64,000 nt of DNA, taken from assembly GCA_020634245.1 (NCBI GenBank), contig JACKCC010000009.1:62001-126000 (forward strand), given 5' to 3'. A model generated the notes under the pieces. That model was not told the DNA's origin. It was given only the letters and a program-made list of their open reading frames with translations, and did not search any database. The position numbers and the translations under genes are program-made. Positions 26,313 through 36,165 of this stretch are shown here, one piece after another. Numbering within the stretch: the stretch's first letter is position 1; every line of letters starts with the position of its first letter. This DNA comes from Ardenticatenaceae bacterium. Its GTDB lineage: Bacteria; Chloroflexota; Anaerolineae; Promineifilales; Promineifilaceae.

Positions 26313-27212
26313 CTACTCATCCTGCGTCAACGTACGGAACCCCTCGCCCAACACTTCGTGAGCCTGGCTGATAATCACAAACGCTTTGGGATCAATCTCG
26401 TGCACCAGCGCTTTAAGCACGCTGATTTCGCCCCGGCTGGTAGCGCACAACAACATCTGGCGCGGCCGGCCCGTGTACATCCCCTTGCCCTGCCATGAGG
26501 TCACGCCGCGTTCCAACTGATAGATAATTTGCTGGGCTACCTTTTCCGGCTGGTCAGTGATAATCGTCGCCACCCGATCCACGTTCAGGCCGGTCATCGC
26601 CACTTCAGCCACCACGCTCCAGACGTACAGGCCGATGATGGCGTAAAGCGCATGTTCCCAGCTAAAGGCCAACGCGGCCACAAAAACAACCAGCCCATCA
26701 GTGTACAAATACCCCTGCGAAATGGGAATGCCGAATTTTTTATCCAGGTAGCGGGCCAAGATGTCGGTTCCGCCGGATGTCGCCCGAACGCGCAGCACCA
26801 ATCCGCCGCCGATACCGCCCAAAATGCCGCCGTAAAGCGCATTCAACAGCAAATCATGGGTGATGCCATCCGTCGGAAAAACGATGCTCAACCCATCCAG
26901 CAGCACCGAATAGACGGTGGCCGAAAAGATGGTGCGGGCCAAAAAGCGCTTGCCGCCCAAATAGCGCCAGCCCATCGCAAACAAGGGAATATTGAAGATG
27001 AAAACCATCGTCCCAATGGGCCAGCCGGTAAATTTGTTGATGATTTGCGCCGACCCGCTCAGCCCGCCCACAGCCAGTTGGCTGGGGATGAAAAAGAAGT
27101 GCATGGCAATAACCATAACGGCCGTTCCCACAAATATCAGCCCATAATCCCGCACAATTTCCAAATTGGTCGGTGTAAACAGCCGCATCCGCAGCCAGTT
27201 GCGTAATTTCAT
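26313..27212 (-). CDS. YitT family membrane protein (DUF161 + DUF2179)
   Basis: A 299-residue inner-membrane protein. About five or six TM helices cover residues 20-210, including NALYGGILGGIGGGLVLR then ATSGGTDILA (the YitT signature). A cytosolic DUF2179 ferredoxin-like domain follows (about residues 215-295: VDRVATIITDQPEKV, GMYTGRPRQMLLC). The transport or signalling function is not established. ATG 27212 is chosen since GAGG sits 8 nt upstream; an ATG five codons earlier overlaps that RBS. Divergent from the CocE-type hydrolase across 249 nt containing two ATG-poor AT-rich stretches, likely both promoters. Confidence 0.85.
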   Translation of the reverse strand: MKLRNWLRMRLFTPTNLEIVRDYGLIFVGTAVMVIAMHFFFIPSQLAVGGLSGSAQIINKFTGWPIGTMVFIFNIPLFAMGWRYLGGKRFLARTIFSATVYSVLLDGLSIVFPTDGITHDLLLNALYGGILGGIGGGLVLRVRATSGGTDILARYLDKKFGIPISQGYLYTDGLVVFVAALAFSWEHALYAIIGLYVWSVVAEVAMTGLNVDRVATIITDQPEKVAQQIIYQLERGVTSWQGKGMYTGRPRQMLLCATSRGEISVLKALVHEIDPKAFVIISQAHEVLGEGFRTLTQDE

Positions 27213-27461
27213 AGCGTCATACCTCATATGTCAAAAGGTGTCGGTTCAAAACAAATAAAACGCACACCGAAAAAGCATTTTCCTGTGCGCGTTTTGTCCT
27301 TTTTCAATCAATTCAGTTCGTAAAAATCAACTTCACGTTCATTGCCGATTTTATCACCCATTGTTATAGTCTGGCACGAAAATAGGACTGATGGGGTGCA
27401 GGTATGCAGGTGCGAATTAACTTACCGCTTTGCAACTTTGCCACTCTACCGGAGGTTCATT

Positions 27462-29492
27462 ATGCAAATCAAAACTGACTTCCCCTATCGCATACGCGAA
27501 ATTGAAAATACCTGGATTCCTTTGGCCGATGGGACGCGACTGGCGGCGCGCATCTGGCTGCCAGAGAATGCGGAACAAAACCCAGTTCCCGCCCTGTTGG
27601 AGTATTTGCCTTACCGCAAGAGTGATGGAACGGCCGTACGCGATGCCCTGCGCCACCCCTACTTTGCCGGACACGGTTACGCCTCAATCCGCGTCGATAT
27701 GCGCGGCAGCGGCGACTCCGACGGCATTTTGTACGACGAATATCTGAAGCAGGAGCAGGACGACGCCCTGGAAGTGCTGGCCTGGATTGCCGAACAGCCC
27801 TGGTGTACCGGCAGCGTGGGCATCTTCGGCAAATCGTGGGGCGGGTTCAACGCCCTGCAAATCGCCGCCCGCCGCCCGCCGCCGCTTAAAGCTGTCATCG
27901 CCATGCACTTCACTGACGACCGCTACAACGACGACGTGCATTACATGGGCGGCTGCCTGCTGACTTCGCAGATGCTGGCCTGGGCCGCCATCATGTTTGC
28001 CGCCAACGCCGCCCCGCCCGACCCGCGCTTCGTCGGTGAACGCTGGCGCGAGATGTGGCTGGAACGGATGGAAAAGACGCCGCCCTACATCCAGACCTGG
28101 CTCAGCCACCAGCGCAAAGACGCCTACTGGAAACATGGCTCTGTCAGCGAAGATTACCGCGCCATCGAGATTCCGGTCTACGCCGTCGGCGGCTGGGCCG
28201 ATGCTTACAACAACTCGATTCCGCGCCTGCTGGCCGGTTTATCCGGGCCGCGCAAAGGGATCATCGGCCCCTGGTCGCACAACTTCCCGGAAACGGGCGT
28301 ACCCGGCCCGGCCATCGGCTTTTTGCAGGAGAGTTTACGCTGGTGGGACCACTGGTTGAAGGGCGTGGACACGGGCATCATGGCTGAGCCAATGCTGCGC
28401 TGTTGGATGCTGGAAGCGGTACGGCCGTCACCCTTCTACGCCGAACGTCCTGGCCGTTGGATAGCTGAACTGGCCTGGCCCTCGCCCAACATTCATGAAC
28501 AGACTTATTTTTTCAACAGTGATGGCACGTTGGGCTTCGACAAGCTCAGTCAACGTACCACCACCCTCTCCATCCTCGGCCAGCAAAACCACGGGCTGGA
28601 GGGCGGCGAATGGGGCGGATTGGGCTATCCCGGCGAACCGGCCGGCGACCAGCGCGCCGCCGACGGTCAATCATTGTCCTTCACCTCTGCGCCGCTGGCC
28701 GAACCAATAGAAATCTTGGGCTACCCCGAAGTCGATTTGGCGCTCGCATCCGACCAGCCGCTGGCGCTGGTCTCGGTGCGGCTGAGCGATGTAGCTCCTG
28801 ACGGCGCATCGACGCTGGTCAGCTGGGGCCTGCTGAATCTGACGCACCGCGACAACCACGAGACGCCCATGCCGCTGGAACCGGACCGGCGCTATGACGT
28901 GACCGTGCGCCTGAATGTGAAGGCGTACCAGCTTCCGGCCGGCCACCGCTGGCGGGTGAGTGTTTCGCCGACTAATTTCCGCCATGCCTGGCCGTCGCCG
29001 CAGCCGGTGACACTGCAATTGTTTACCGGCAAGGGCTGCCGGCTGCGCCTGCCGGTACGCCAGCCACAAGAGGCCGATGCTGCGTTACGGTCGTTTCTCC
29101 CCCCAGAAGTCTCGCCGCCACTGCCCATTGAGACCTTGCGCACCGAATTGAGGAAGCAATTTGTACAGCGGGACATCGTAAACGGAATGACGGAAATGGT
29201 ACTGGATGGAGATAACGGCCGTATCCGCTTCACCGATACTGGTATGATTACCGAAGACACCGGCCATGAGACGTTGACCATCCACGATGGCGACCCACTC
29301 TCCATCGTTAACCAAGTGCAGCGCACCCTGCGCTACGAACGGGAGGATTGGCGCATTCGCATCGACACCGACAGCAAGTTAACGGCCGATGCTGACAACT
29401 TCCACGTTACCTGCTTGCTGGAAGGGTACGAAAATGAGACTCGCGTCTTTGCCAAAACCTGGGATTTCACGATTCCCCGCGACCTGATTTGA
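27462..29492 (+). CDS. CocE/NonD family alpha/beta hydrolase (X-Pro dipeptidyl-peptidase S15 type)
   Basis: A 676-residue serine hydrolase. The S15-like catalytic domain begins with DGTRLAARIWLP, followed by the oxyanion region LEYLPYRKSD, VDMRGSGDSDG and the nucleophile elbow GIFGKSWGGF with Ser125. His is expected in IGPWSHNFPE (about residue 277). A C-terminal jelly-roll domain (about residues 390-580) is characteristic of CocE/NonD proteins, plus an extra C-terminal segment of about 100 residues. No signal peptide. Substrate (dipeptide, ester or amide) is unknown. GGAGG lies 6 nt before ATG 27462; the ORF upstream to 27342 lacks coding character. A GCTTCGACAAGCTCAG repeat lies in frame at 28534-28549, encoding GFDKLS. 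Confidence 0.87.
   Translation: MQIKTDFPYRIREIENTWIPLADGTRLAARIWLPENAEQNPVPALLEYLPYRKSDGTAVRDALRHPYFAGHGYASIRVDMRGSGDSDGILYDEYLKQEQDDALEVLAWIAEQPWCTGSVGIFGKSWGGFNALQIAARRPPPLKAVIAMHFTDDRYNDDVHYMGGCLLTSQMLAWAAIMFAANAAPPDPRFVGERWREMWLERMEKTPPYIQTWLSHQRKDAYWKHGSVSEDYRAIEIPVYAVGGWADAYNNSIPRLLAGLSGPRKGIIGPWSHNFPETGVPGPAIGFLQESLRWWDHWLKGVDTGIMAEPMLRCWMLEAVRPSPFYAERPGRWIAELAWPSPNIHEQTYFFNSDGTLGFDKLSQRTTTLSILGQQNHGLEGGEWGGLGYPGEPAGDQRAADGQSLSFTSAPLAEPIEILGYPEVDLALASDQPLALVSVRLSDVAPDGASTLVSWGLLNLTHRDNHETPMPLEPDRRYDVTVRLNVKAYQLPAGHRWRVSVSPTNFRHAWPSPQPVTLQLFTGKGCRLRLPVRQPQEADAALRSFLPPEVSPPLPIETLRTELRKQFVQRDIVNGMTEMVLDGDNGRIRFTDTGMITEDTGHETLTIHDGDPLSIVNQVQRTLRYEREDWRIRIDTDSKLTADADNFHVTCLLEGYENETRVFAKTWDFTIPRDLI
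28534..28549 (+). repeat. CTTCGRCARGCTCAG repeat inside hydrolase gene
   Basis: GCTTCGACAAGCTCAG, in frame with the host gene as (G)FDKLS. See related copies at 1990, 57270 and 62886. Confidence 0.45.
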
Positions 29493-29556
29493 GCAGGGGT
29501 GCAGGGGTGAAACTTATCTCTCCCGCTCCTCTGCCCCCTTGCCAATTGGAGAAACT

Positions 29557-30723
29557 ATGAAACGGAACTACGAATACATCGTCCTTGGTCTGGGCGGCAT
29601 TGGCAGCGGCGCACTGTACTGGCTGGCGCGGCAGGCTGGCAAAGATGTACTCGGTTTAGAGCAGTTTGAAATCGGTCACGTGCGCGGCGGCTCGCAGGAC
29701 CACTCGCGTATCATCCGCCTCTCCTACCACACACCGGGCTACGTGGAACTGGCCAAAGCCGCCTATCAGGCCTGGGCCACACTGGAGGCTGACGATGGTG
29801 CGCCGCTGATTATGAAAACGGGCGGCCTGGATTTGTACCCGGCCAACGCCGCCATTCCCGCTGTCGACTATACGAATGGTATGATGGCGGCAGGCGTCCC
29901 TTTTGAGACGTTGAGCGCAGACGAAGTGATGGTCCGCTGGCCGCAGTTTCAGTTGACTGATGATGTAACGGCCGTTTACCAACCCGAAAGCGGTATCGCC
30001 CCGGCCGCCAAATGTAACGCTGCCCATCTGCGGCAGGCACGAGTTTACGGGGCCGCCATCCGCGACAGCGCGCCGGTTACGTCTATCCGCGATTTGAATG
30101 GGGAAATTGAACTGGTTGCCGGCGGCGAGACCTATCGCTGCCGCAAACTAGTTATTGCCGGTGGTGCCTGGACCAATCAAGCACTGGCTCATTTCAACAT
30201 GAAACTGCCTCTGACCATCACTCAGGAACAAGTGGTTTATTATGACACGCCTTACGCAGCCGACTTTATGCCGGATCGTTTTCCCATTTGGATCTGGATG
30301 GACGAACCCAGCTTTTACGGTTTCCCAGTTTACGGCGAGGCCGGGCCGAAGGTGGCCCAGGATGTTGGTGGGCGCGCGGTTACGGCCGATTCGCGCAGCT
30401 TTGAACCTGATCCGGCTTTGCAGGCCAGAATTGACGGTTTTACACAGCGTTTGCTGCCTAAAGCGTTCGGCCCGCCGCTGCTCATCAAGACCTGCCTTTA
30501 CACGCTGACGCCGGATCGGGATTTCATCATCGACACGCTGCCAGAGCATCCTGATGTCGCTCTGGCTGTGGGCGCAGGCCATGCATTTAAGTTTGCTTCG
30601 GCGATTGGCCGGATTTTGAGCGAGTTGGTGATGGGTGGAACGGCCGTGTCCGACCTTGCCCCTTTCCGCATTGATCGACCCATTTTGCAGGAAGAAAACC
30701 CGCCGGTAAACTTTCTCGTGTAA
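29557..30723 (+). CDS. sarcosine oxidase / N-methyltryptophan oxidase-like flavoprotein
   Basis: A 388-residue DAO-fold amine oxidase. The dinucleotide-binding motif GLGGIGSGAL lies at residues 11-20, then GSQDHSRIIRLSYH, typical of MSOX/SolA. Cys313 in KTCLYTLTPD matches the cysteine that covalently holds FAD in monomeric sarcosine oxidase. The expected reaction is oxidation of an N-methyl amino acid to the amine, formaldehyde and H2O2. ATG 29557 is chosen because the GGAG RBS lies just upstream. It follows the CocE-type hydrolase by 64 nt across a short self-complementary GC-rich spacer; whether the two genes share a pathway is unknown. The nearby MttB-like gene also suggests methylated-amine metabolism, an inference. 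Confidence 0.87.
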   Translation: MKRNYEYIVLGLGGIGSGALYWLARQAGKDVLGLEQFEIGHVRGGSQDHSRIIRLSYHTPGYVELAKAAYQAWATLEADDGAPLIMKTGGLDLYPANAAIPAVDYTNGMMAAGVPFETLSADEVMVRWPQFQLTDDVTAVYQPESGIAPAAKCNAAHLRQARVYGAAIRDSAPVTSIRDLNGEIELVAGGETYRCRKLVIAGGAWTNQALAHFNMKLPLTITQEQVVYYDTPYAADFMPDRFPIWIWMDEPSFYGFPVYGEAGPKVAQDVGGRAVTADSRSFEPDPALQARIDGFTQRLLPKAFGPPLLIKTCLYTLTPDRDFIIDTLPEHPDVALAVGAGHAFKFASAIGRILSELVMGGTAVSDLAPFRIDRPILQEENPPVNFLV

Positions 30724-30959
30724 ATGGAAACAGAAAGGTCATTCAGCCAGGCGAGTGCGTTTAAGGTGCCCTTTAGGAGATACTGTTCACTTTGCAGGAA
30801 GTTTGATTGCAGATCCTGCATTAGGATGAATGAAGTTTTTGCAAGGCACACGAAATCTATCCTGAAAATAGAGCCAAAACTTTTAAGCGTCTTAGTTCTT
30901 GATCGTTCTATGTTATAGCCATAGCTTCTAAGCAATGGTCAACCTAAATCAATAATACA

Positions 30960-33900
30960 ATGCCTGATAACTCTCGTTTTAATCGTTTGTTACACACTCT
31001 GAATCCGCGCCAGAGCCTGCGAGCACAATTGGCGCTAACTTTCGGCGCACTGACAATCATATTGTCTATCCTGGTTAGCGCGTTTGTGGAGCGCATCGCC
31101 CAAATTGACCTGCAAGCCGCCAGTGGTGATGAACTGGCAAAACTGGCTTATTACATGGCCGATGCTATAGAGCAGGATATCTTCAACCGCTACAGCGATC
31201 TGGAACTTCTCTCACTATCAACCCGGTTGGCCGACCCAGAAATCCCTTTGACCACGAAACAGCAGATATTAGACCGCTTTTATAAAATTTATCCCGTATA
31301 CAGTTGGGTAGGTCTGACTGATCTCTCCGGACAGGTGGTAGTTAGCGTAGGTGAGCGCCCGGAAGGAAATGAAAATATCGCCGATTTGCCCTGGTTTATT
31401 GAGGCGTTGCATCAACCTTATGTGGACGATTTTTACACAGAAGCAAGCAATGACCAATCACGTCATCTGGTAACGATCGCTATTCCAGTTATGGCGGAAA
31501 CCGGCCAAACTATTGGCGTTTTGAGTACATATCTGGATAGAGCCTGGATCGAGGAGATTGAAACATCTTTATTCCGGCCTTCCCAGATTCGCACTGATGT
31601 CAATATCGCGGTTTTGACGCATAACGGCCGTTTCCTGTTCGGCGAAAACCAAAGCCCATTACAGGCTCGTTGTTCCGACATTGTGGCCACAATACAGGAA
31701 GGCAGCAACGGCTATCAAATCAACACCCTGGACGACGACACCGCCTACCTGACCGGTTACGCTCATGTTCGACCGCGAGGCGACCTGGGCGGGCTTGACT
31801 GGGTCACCCTGGTTTGTCAGGAAGCCGGACTAGCTTTAGCTCCTGTCCGGGAATTACAACAACGCGTCCTCATCATCGGCAGCAGTCTAGGCATTTTATT
31901 TTTAATCATCGGCTGGATTGTCGCGGCACGTATTGCTTTCCCACTCGCTGAAATCGCCAAGACGGCCAATCAGTTGCAACAGGGTAACAACGATGTGGCC
32001 ATTCCGATCTACCCGGGCAAAAACGAGGTAAGTACCCTTTCCTACTCACTGCATGATTTGGTGAGCAACCTGGCTCAACGTACGAATGAATTGGCAGCAG
32101 CAGAGCAAGAGTTAGAAGAAACTAACAACACGCTGGAAACCATTATCCAATCTGTCCCATTGGCCATTTTCCTGCTAGACCCGGATGGCGTGGCTCACGC
32201 CTGGAATCCGGCAGCACGCGAAATGTTTGGCTGGCATGAGGATGATTTAGGCGCTGCACCAAGCCCGCTGCATACCTTGCAAAATGAGCCTGATTTCCGC
32301 CACATGTTACATCGTACGCTGGGCGGCGAAGTTTTGACCAACGTAGAAAAGCAGCATGTCCGGCACGATGGCACACCGATGCATATTAACATTGCTATGG
32401 CTCCTATCCACGATGCCCAAGGCCGTCCCACCGGGGCCGTCACAGTTTTGTCGGATGTAACCGAGCGGAAACTGGCTGAAGTACAGCTTCATGAAGCGCA
32501 TCGTACACTGGCTATTTTGATGAGCAATTTGCCAGGCATGGCTTACCGCCGCCACCCGGAAGGCAAACATGCCCTCACTTTTGCCAGTGATGGTTGTCAT
32601 GATCTGACAGGTTACACACGAGAGGCACTTTTATACGATAATGCCGTCCATTTTGCCGACCTAATTCATCCTGATGACCGGGAAGCGGTTTTTGCGGAAA
32701 TAGAGCGGGGAATTTTGACGAAACGGCCGTATCAATGCACCTACCGCATCACCACCGCCAGCGGCCATGAACGCTGGGTATGGGAACAGGGCGAAGCCGT
32801 TTTTGGGGAAGATGACACCCTGCAAGCCCTGGAAGGATTCATCACCGACAACACCGGCCAGGTCATGGCCCGACAAGAGTTGGAACAACGAGTGGCCGAT
32901 CGTACACGTAAACTGTCCGTCCTTAACGACGTGCTGCGTCTAACCAACCAGGCCGACGATCAACCCACCCTGCTGTCCAACGTTTTGCAGCGCATCCTCA
33001 TCGCCACTCGTGGGGAGGTCGGATACATCCATCTGCTAAACAACAATGATCGTATCATCATGGCCGCCCAGCAAGGACTACCATCAACCGTAGCTGCGGC
33101 CGTAGCCGGTTTATCGAACGAACAAAATGAAACAGCTTCTAATTGGGTAGTCGCCCACAACACAATCTTGATCATCCCTGATATTCGGACCGATGCCCGT
33201 ACCAGCAGCCTGGCCGAACTGCCCCCAAATCTGAACAGCTACATAGGCGTACCTCTGACAGATCATGGTAAGGTGGTGGGCATTTTAAGCCTGGTAGGCA
33301 GCAACGCCAGCCAATTTGCCGACGAGGAAATGGATATTCTAGCAGCAGTAGGACGGCAAATTGGCAGTGCCATTGAAACGGCCCGGCTGCGCCAGCAAGA
33401 AGGTCATCTCATGGTGCTGCAAGAGCGTAACCGGCTGGCCCGCGACCTGCATGACTCGGTCACTCAGTCGTTGTACAGTGTTGTCTTGTTTGCTGAAGCG
33501 GGCCGGCGCAAGCTGGAAGCAAACCAGATAGATCAGGCCGCGACTTACCTGGGACGCGTCAATGATACCAGCCAGCAGGCTTTGAAGGAAATGCGCCTGT
33601 TTATTCATAAGCTACGGCCGTTAGCCCTGCAAGAAGAAGGATTAACCCGTGCTATACAACAACGCCTCAAAGCGGTCGAAGGCCGCAGCGGGATTGACCA
33701 TGAGTTCATCGTGGAAGGCAATTTGGATCTACCGCCACGGTTGGAAGAGACTCTGTACCACATCAGCCAGGAAGCGCTGAACAATTCGCTCAAACATGCC
33801 CGCGCCAAAAAGGTAAGCGTACGACTGGCCTGCAATGAACAGCAGGTAGAAATGGTGATCAGTGATGATGGGCGTGGGTTTGAAGTGGACACGGCCGTAT

Positions 33901-34028
33901 CCAGTGATGGTATTGGCCTTAAAAGTATGCGCGAACGAGTCGAAGCATTTAACGGCACCGTCACACTGCAATCTGAACCTGGACAAGGGACCACCGTTAA
34001 GATTGTTCTACCCTTGCAAAGCGAGTAA
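30960..34028 (+). CDS. multi-domain membrane sensor histidine kinase (NarL-type partner)
   Basis: A 1022-residue kinase. TM1 lies at about residues 20-43, an extracytoplasmic dCache-like sensor at 44-285, and TM2 at about 295-320. Next come HAMP (about 320-372), a short coiled coil, two PAS domains (about 395-510 and 515-640), GAF (about 650-815), then HisKA_3 with His831 in RLARDLHDSVTQSLYS, and HATPase (EALNNSLKHA; DDGRGFEV; GIGLKSMRERV). HisKA_3 kinases pair with NarL/FixJ regulators, two of which follow directly. The signal is unknown. ATG 30960 has no clear Shine-Dalgarno. The 236 nt upstream contain no gene; the region is AT-richer than average. Confidence 0.93.
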   Translation: MPDNSRFNRLLHTLNPRQSLRAQLALTFGALTIILSILVSAFVERIAQIDLQAASGDELAKLAYYMADAIEQDIFNRYSDLELLSLSTRLADPEIPLTTKQQILDRFYKIYPVYSWVGLTDLSGQVVVSVGERPEGNENIADLPWFIEALHQPYVDDFYTEASNDQSRHLVTIAIPVMAETGQTIGVLSTYLDRAWIEEIETSLFRPSQIRTDVNIAVLTHNGRFLFGENQSPLQARCSDIVATIQEGSNGYQINTLDDDTAYLTGYAHVRPRGDLGGLDWVTLVCQEAGLALAPVRELQQRVLIIGSSLGILFLIIGWIVAARIAFPLAEIAKTANQLQQGNNDVAIPIYPGKNEVSTLSYSLHDLVSNLAQRTNELAAAEQELEETNNTLETIIQSVPLAIFLLDPDGVAHAWNPAAREMFGWHEDDLGAAPSPLHTLQNEPDFRHMLHRTLGGEVLTNVEKQHVRHDGTPMHINIAMAPIHDAQGRPTGAVTVLSDVTERKLAEVQLHEAHRTLAILMSNLPGMAYRRHPEGKHALTFASDGCHDLTGYTREALLYDNAVHFADLIHPDDREAVFAEIERGILTKRPYQCTYRITTASGHERWVWEQGEAVFGEDDTLQALEGFITDNTGQVMARQELEQRVADRTRKLSVLNDVLRLTNQADDQPTLLSNVLQRILIATRGEVGYIHLLNNNDRIIMAAQQGLPSTVAAAVAGLSNEQNETASNWVVAHNTILIIPDIRTDARTSSLAELPPNLNSYIGVPLTDHGKVVGILSLVGSNASQFADEEMDILAAVGRQIGSAIETARLRQQEGHLMVLQERNRLARDLHDSVTQSLYSVVLFAEAGRRKLEANQIDQAATYLGRVNDTSQQALKEMRLFIHKLRPLALQEEGLTRAIQQRLKAVEGRSGIDHEFIVEGNLDLPPRLEETLYHISQEALNNSLKHARAKKVSVRLACNEQQVEMVISDDGRGFEVDTAVSSDGIGLKSMRERVEAFNGTVTLQSEPGQGTTVKIVLPLQSE

Positions 34029-34107
34029 CTACCCATATCAGAATTTGATAGAAAATCCTCGCTGAACTTCGCGTCTTTGTGATTTTTCAAGTAAACTTGT
34101 CATATAG

Positions 34108-34215
34108 GTAAACTACAAAAAGATTTTTGATGAAAAACGAGTCATGCCTTTGTGGTTTACTTAGGGAAAACGGGAGGACCTTAGTTCTTTTAATTCAAAT
34201 GACTTTCCCGTTTTC
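34108..34215 (+). promoter_or_regulatory. two nested inverted repeats in kinase-regulator spacer
   Basis: GTAAACTACAAA (34108-34119) pairs with TTTGTGGTTTAC (34149-34160) with one mismatch. GAAAACGGGA (34166-34175) pairs perfectly with TCCCGTTTTC (34206-34215). They fill most of the 213-nt gap between the kinase and the first response regulator. They could attenuate read-through or be operators; no T-tract indicates a terminator. Confidence 0.4.
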
Positions 34216-34241
34216 ACCTATCACAACCAAAGGAAAGAAAC

Positions 34242-34901
34242 ATGAGTCAACCCATTCGCGTGTTTTTAGCCGACGACCACGCTGTGGTACGTGAAGGGCT
34301 GGTTGCATTAATTGAAACTGAAGAAGATATGGAAGTTGTGGGAGCGGCTGAAAACGGCGAAGAAGCTGTGCGCCGGGTGCTGCATTACCAGCCTGACGTG
34401 ACTCTGCTAGACTTGCATATGCCCCGCAAAGGAGGGCTGGAAGCCATTGTGGACATTAAAGAAGCACTTCCAGACGCACGCATCCTTGTCCTCACCAGCT
34501 TTGGCGACGACGAGAATGTTTTCACCGCCATCAAGAGCGGCGCACTGGGCTACTTGCTGAAAGACACCCCGCCCCATGAACTTATCCGCGCCATCCGTAA
34601 CGTTCATGAAGGCAAATCGGCTCTGCACCCCGATATTGCCCTCAAAGTCATCCGGGAGTTGAACCGGCCTGAGGAGAAGCCGCTGACCGAAGACCCGTTG
34701 ACGGAACGGGAAGTGGATGTTCTGAAACAAGTCGCCCGCGGTCTTTCCAATGAAGAAATCGCCGAAATTCTGGTTGTCAGTGAGCGCACGGTACGCACCC
34801 ATGTCAGTAATATTTTGGGCAAGCTTCACCTGGCAAACCGCACCCAGGCCGCACTTTATGCGCTGCGCGAGGGCATTACTTCACTGGACAGCCCTGAATA
34901 A
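34242..34901 (+). CDS. NarL/FixJ family response regulator
   Basis: A 219-residue transcription regulator. The receiver (residues 1-125) has FLADDH (acidic pocket Asp11/Asp12), phosphoacceptor Asp57 (VTLLDLHMP), Thr/Ser and Lys positions (VLTSFGDD and YLLKDTPP). The LuxR-type HTH (about residues 150-215) has LTEREVDVLKQVARGLSNEEIAEIL and VSERTVRTHVSNIL. It is probably the cognate target of the kinase upstream. AAAGGAAAG precedes ATG 34242. A close paralogue follows at 35087; both share the LxNRTQAALYALR ending, so a gene duplication is likely. Confidence 0.94.
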   Translation: MSQPIRVFLADDHAVVREGLVALIETEEDMEVVGAAENGEEAVRRVLHYQPDVTLLDLHMPRKGGLEAIVDIKEALPDARILVLTSFGDDENVFTAIKSGALGYLLKDTPPHELIRAIRNVHEGKSALHPDIALKVIRELNRPEEKPLTEDPLTEREVDVLKQVARGLSNEEIAEILVVSERTVRTHVSNILGKLHLANRTQAALYALREGITSLDSPE

Positions 34902-35086
34902 CTCCTCAACCGAACTTGCTACCTACAATTGAATTACTGCTAAGTCATTTGACGTAAAGTGCTGCTCTTGTAAGCAGCACTTTTGTTGTAGAACAATGAC
35001 AGCAATCAGCCGATGTAAATGGACGGTTCATCGGCTACGATGAGTAAATTAAGAATGTGGGCCAACCGGTAAGGCCAAGAGCGGAC

Positions 35087-35740
35087 ATGAAAGGAACCAT
35101 TCACATCCTCATTGTAGATGATTACGCTGTCGTTCGGGAAGGCTTGCATGCCCTTGTCACGACGGAATCGGATATCGTTGTGGTTGGCGAGGCGGCGGAT
35201 GGGGAAACGGCCGTTCAACAGTGCCTGGACCTCCAACCTGATGTCATCATCATGGATTTGGCCATGCCTAACAACGAAGGAGTTGACGCCATCCAGATCA
35301 TCAAACAAAAATGCCCCCAAATCAACATTCTGGTATTGACTAACTTCGCCGAAGAAGAGCGCGTCCTGGCGGCTATGAAAGCCGGCGCCCAAGGGTACAT
35401 GCTTAAAGACGCCACTCCCCAAGACATTGTTCAGGCCATCCGTGACGTGAACAAGGGTAAAATCGTACTGCATCCCTCGGTATCCTACGTGCTGCTGCAA
35501 GCGCTGCAAACAACAGGTGAAACGGAACAAGAAATCCTGAAATCGCTCACCAGCCGAGAAATGGAGGTGTTGCAACTCGTAGCACGAGGCCGAACTAATC
35601 AAGAAATTGCCTCTCGTCTAAGAATTGATGAGCGCACAGTACGCGTTCACGTATCACACGTTTTACAAAAGCTGAATTTAGATAATCGTACACAGGCGGC
35701 GCTGTATGCGCTGCGCCAAGGTCTGGTAACGCTGGACTGA
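35087..35740 (+). CDS. NarL/FixJ family response regulator (second copy)
   Basis: A 217-residue paralogue of the preceding regulator. All receiver residues are present (LIVDDY, Asp57 in VIIMDLAMP, Lys in YMLKDATP), and the LuxR HTH has LTSREMEVLQLVARGRTNQEIA and IDERTVRVHVSHVL. It could share the upstream kinase, giving a branched pathway, or answer to another kinase. Start: ATG 35087 is chosen; GTG 35057 gives ten extra residues without better RBS support. The receiver has diverged more than the DNA-binding recognition helix, so overlapping targets are plausible. Confidence 0.92.
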   Translation: MKGTIHILIVDDYAVVREGLHALVTTESDIVVVGEAADGETAVQQCLDLQPDVIIMDLAMPNNEGVDAIQIIKQKCPQINILVLTNFAEEERVLAAMKAGAQGYMLKDATPQDIVQAIRDVNKGKIVLHPSVSYVLLQALQTTGETEQEILKSLTSREMEVLQLVARGRTNQEIASRLRIDERTVRVHVSHVLQKLNLDNRTQAALYALRQGLVTLD

Positions 35741-36165
35741 TTGGCACGCAGAGTACAGTAGGGAGGATTATCTTACGGCTGCCTGGCGCTGTGTTTGGCG
35801 AAACTGGATATTACAGGCGACACGGCCGTTTATGCCCTTTTCGAGCAAATCCCAGACAAACTGCACCACACCTATCATTCACCTTGCCCTTCAAATCATA
35901 AGCATCCAACTCGTTTTCCACACTGCGCCTTGAATACGCACCACAAACCATTTTCCAATCTTGCTCGAATGTCTATACGTCATTTGTCGCAGCTTGAATA
36001 AGCATTTGGCTGTCTACGGCCGTAACCAAACAGTCCATTTGTAGAAGCGTCGTTACGCCTTCGCGCCGATGTAACTCACCCTGGCATTTGGTACGCTAAG
36101 GGCAGAATTTCCGTCATACAAAGACGACGGTTACAAAAGCCACAAATTTATGGAGGTAAATTGAA
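35741..36165. other. 425-nt intergenic region, no convincing gene
   Basis: It contains two ACGGCCGT copies. A short open stretch from about 35795 begins AKLDITGDTAVYALFEQIPD, faintly like a DUF1858-type start, then loses coding character; it could be a decayed gene remnant. The RBS and leader of the next gene (GGAGG at 36151) lie at the end. No RNA gene recognised. Confidence 0.4.

Noticed and set aside
35795..36001. Small gene in the 35.7-36.2 kb gap
   Set aside because: Starts at TTG without an RBS and becomes rich in H, P and S with no domain; kept only as a possible remnant.
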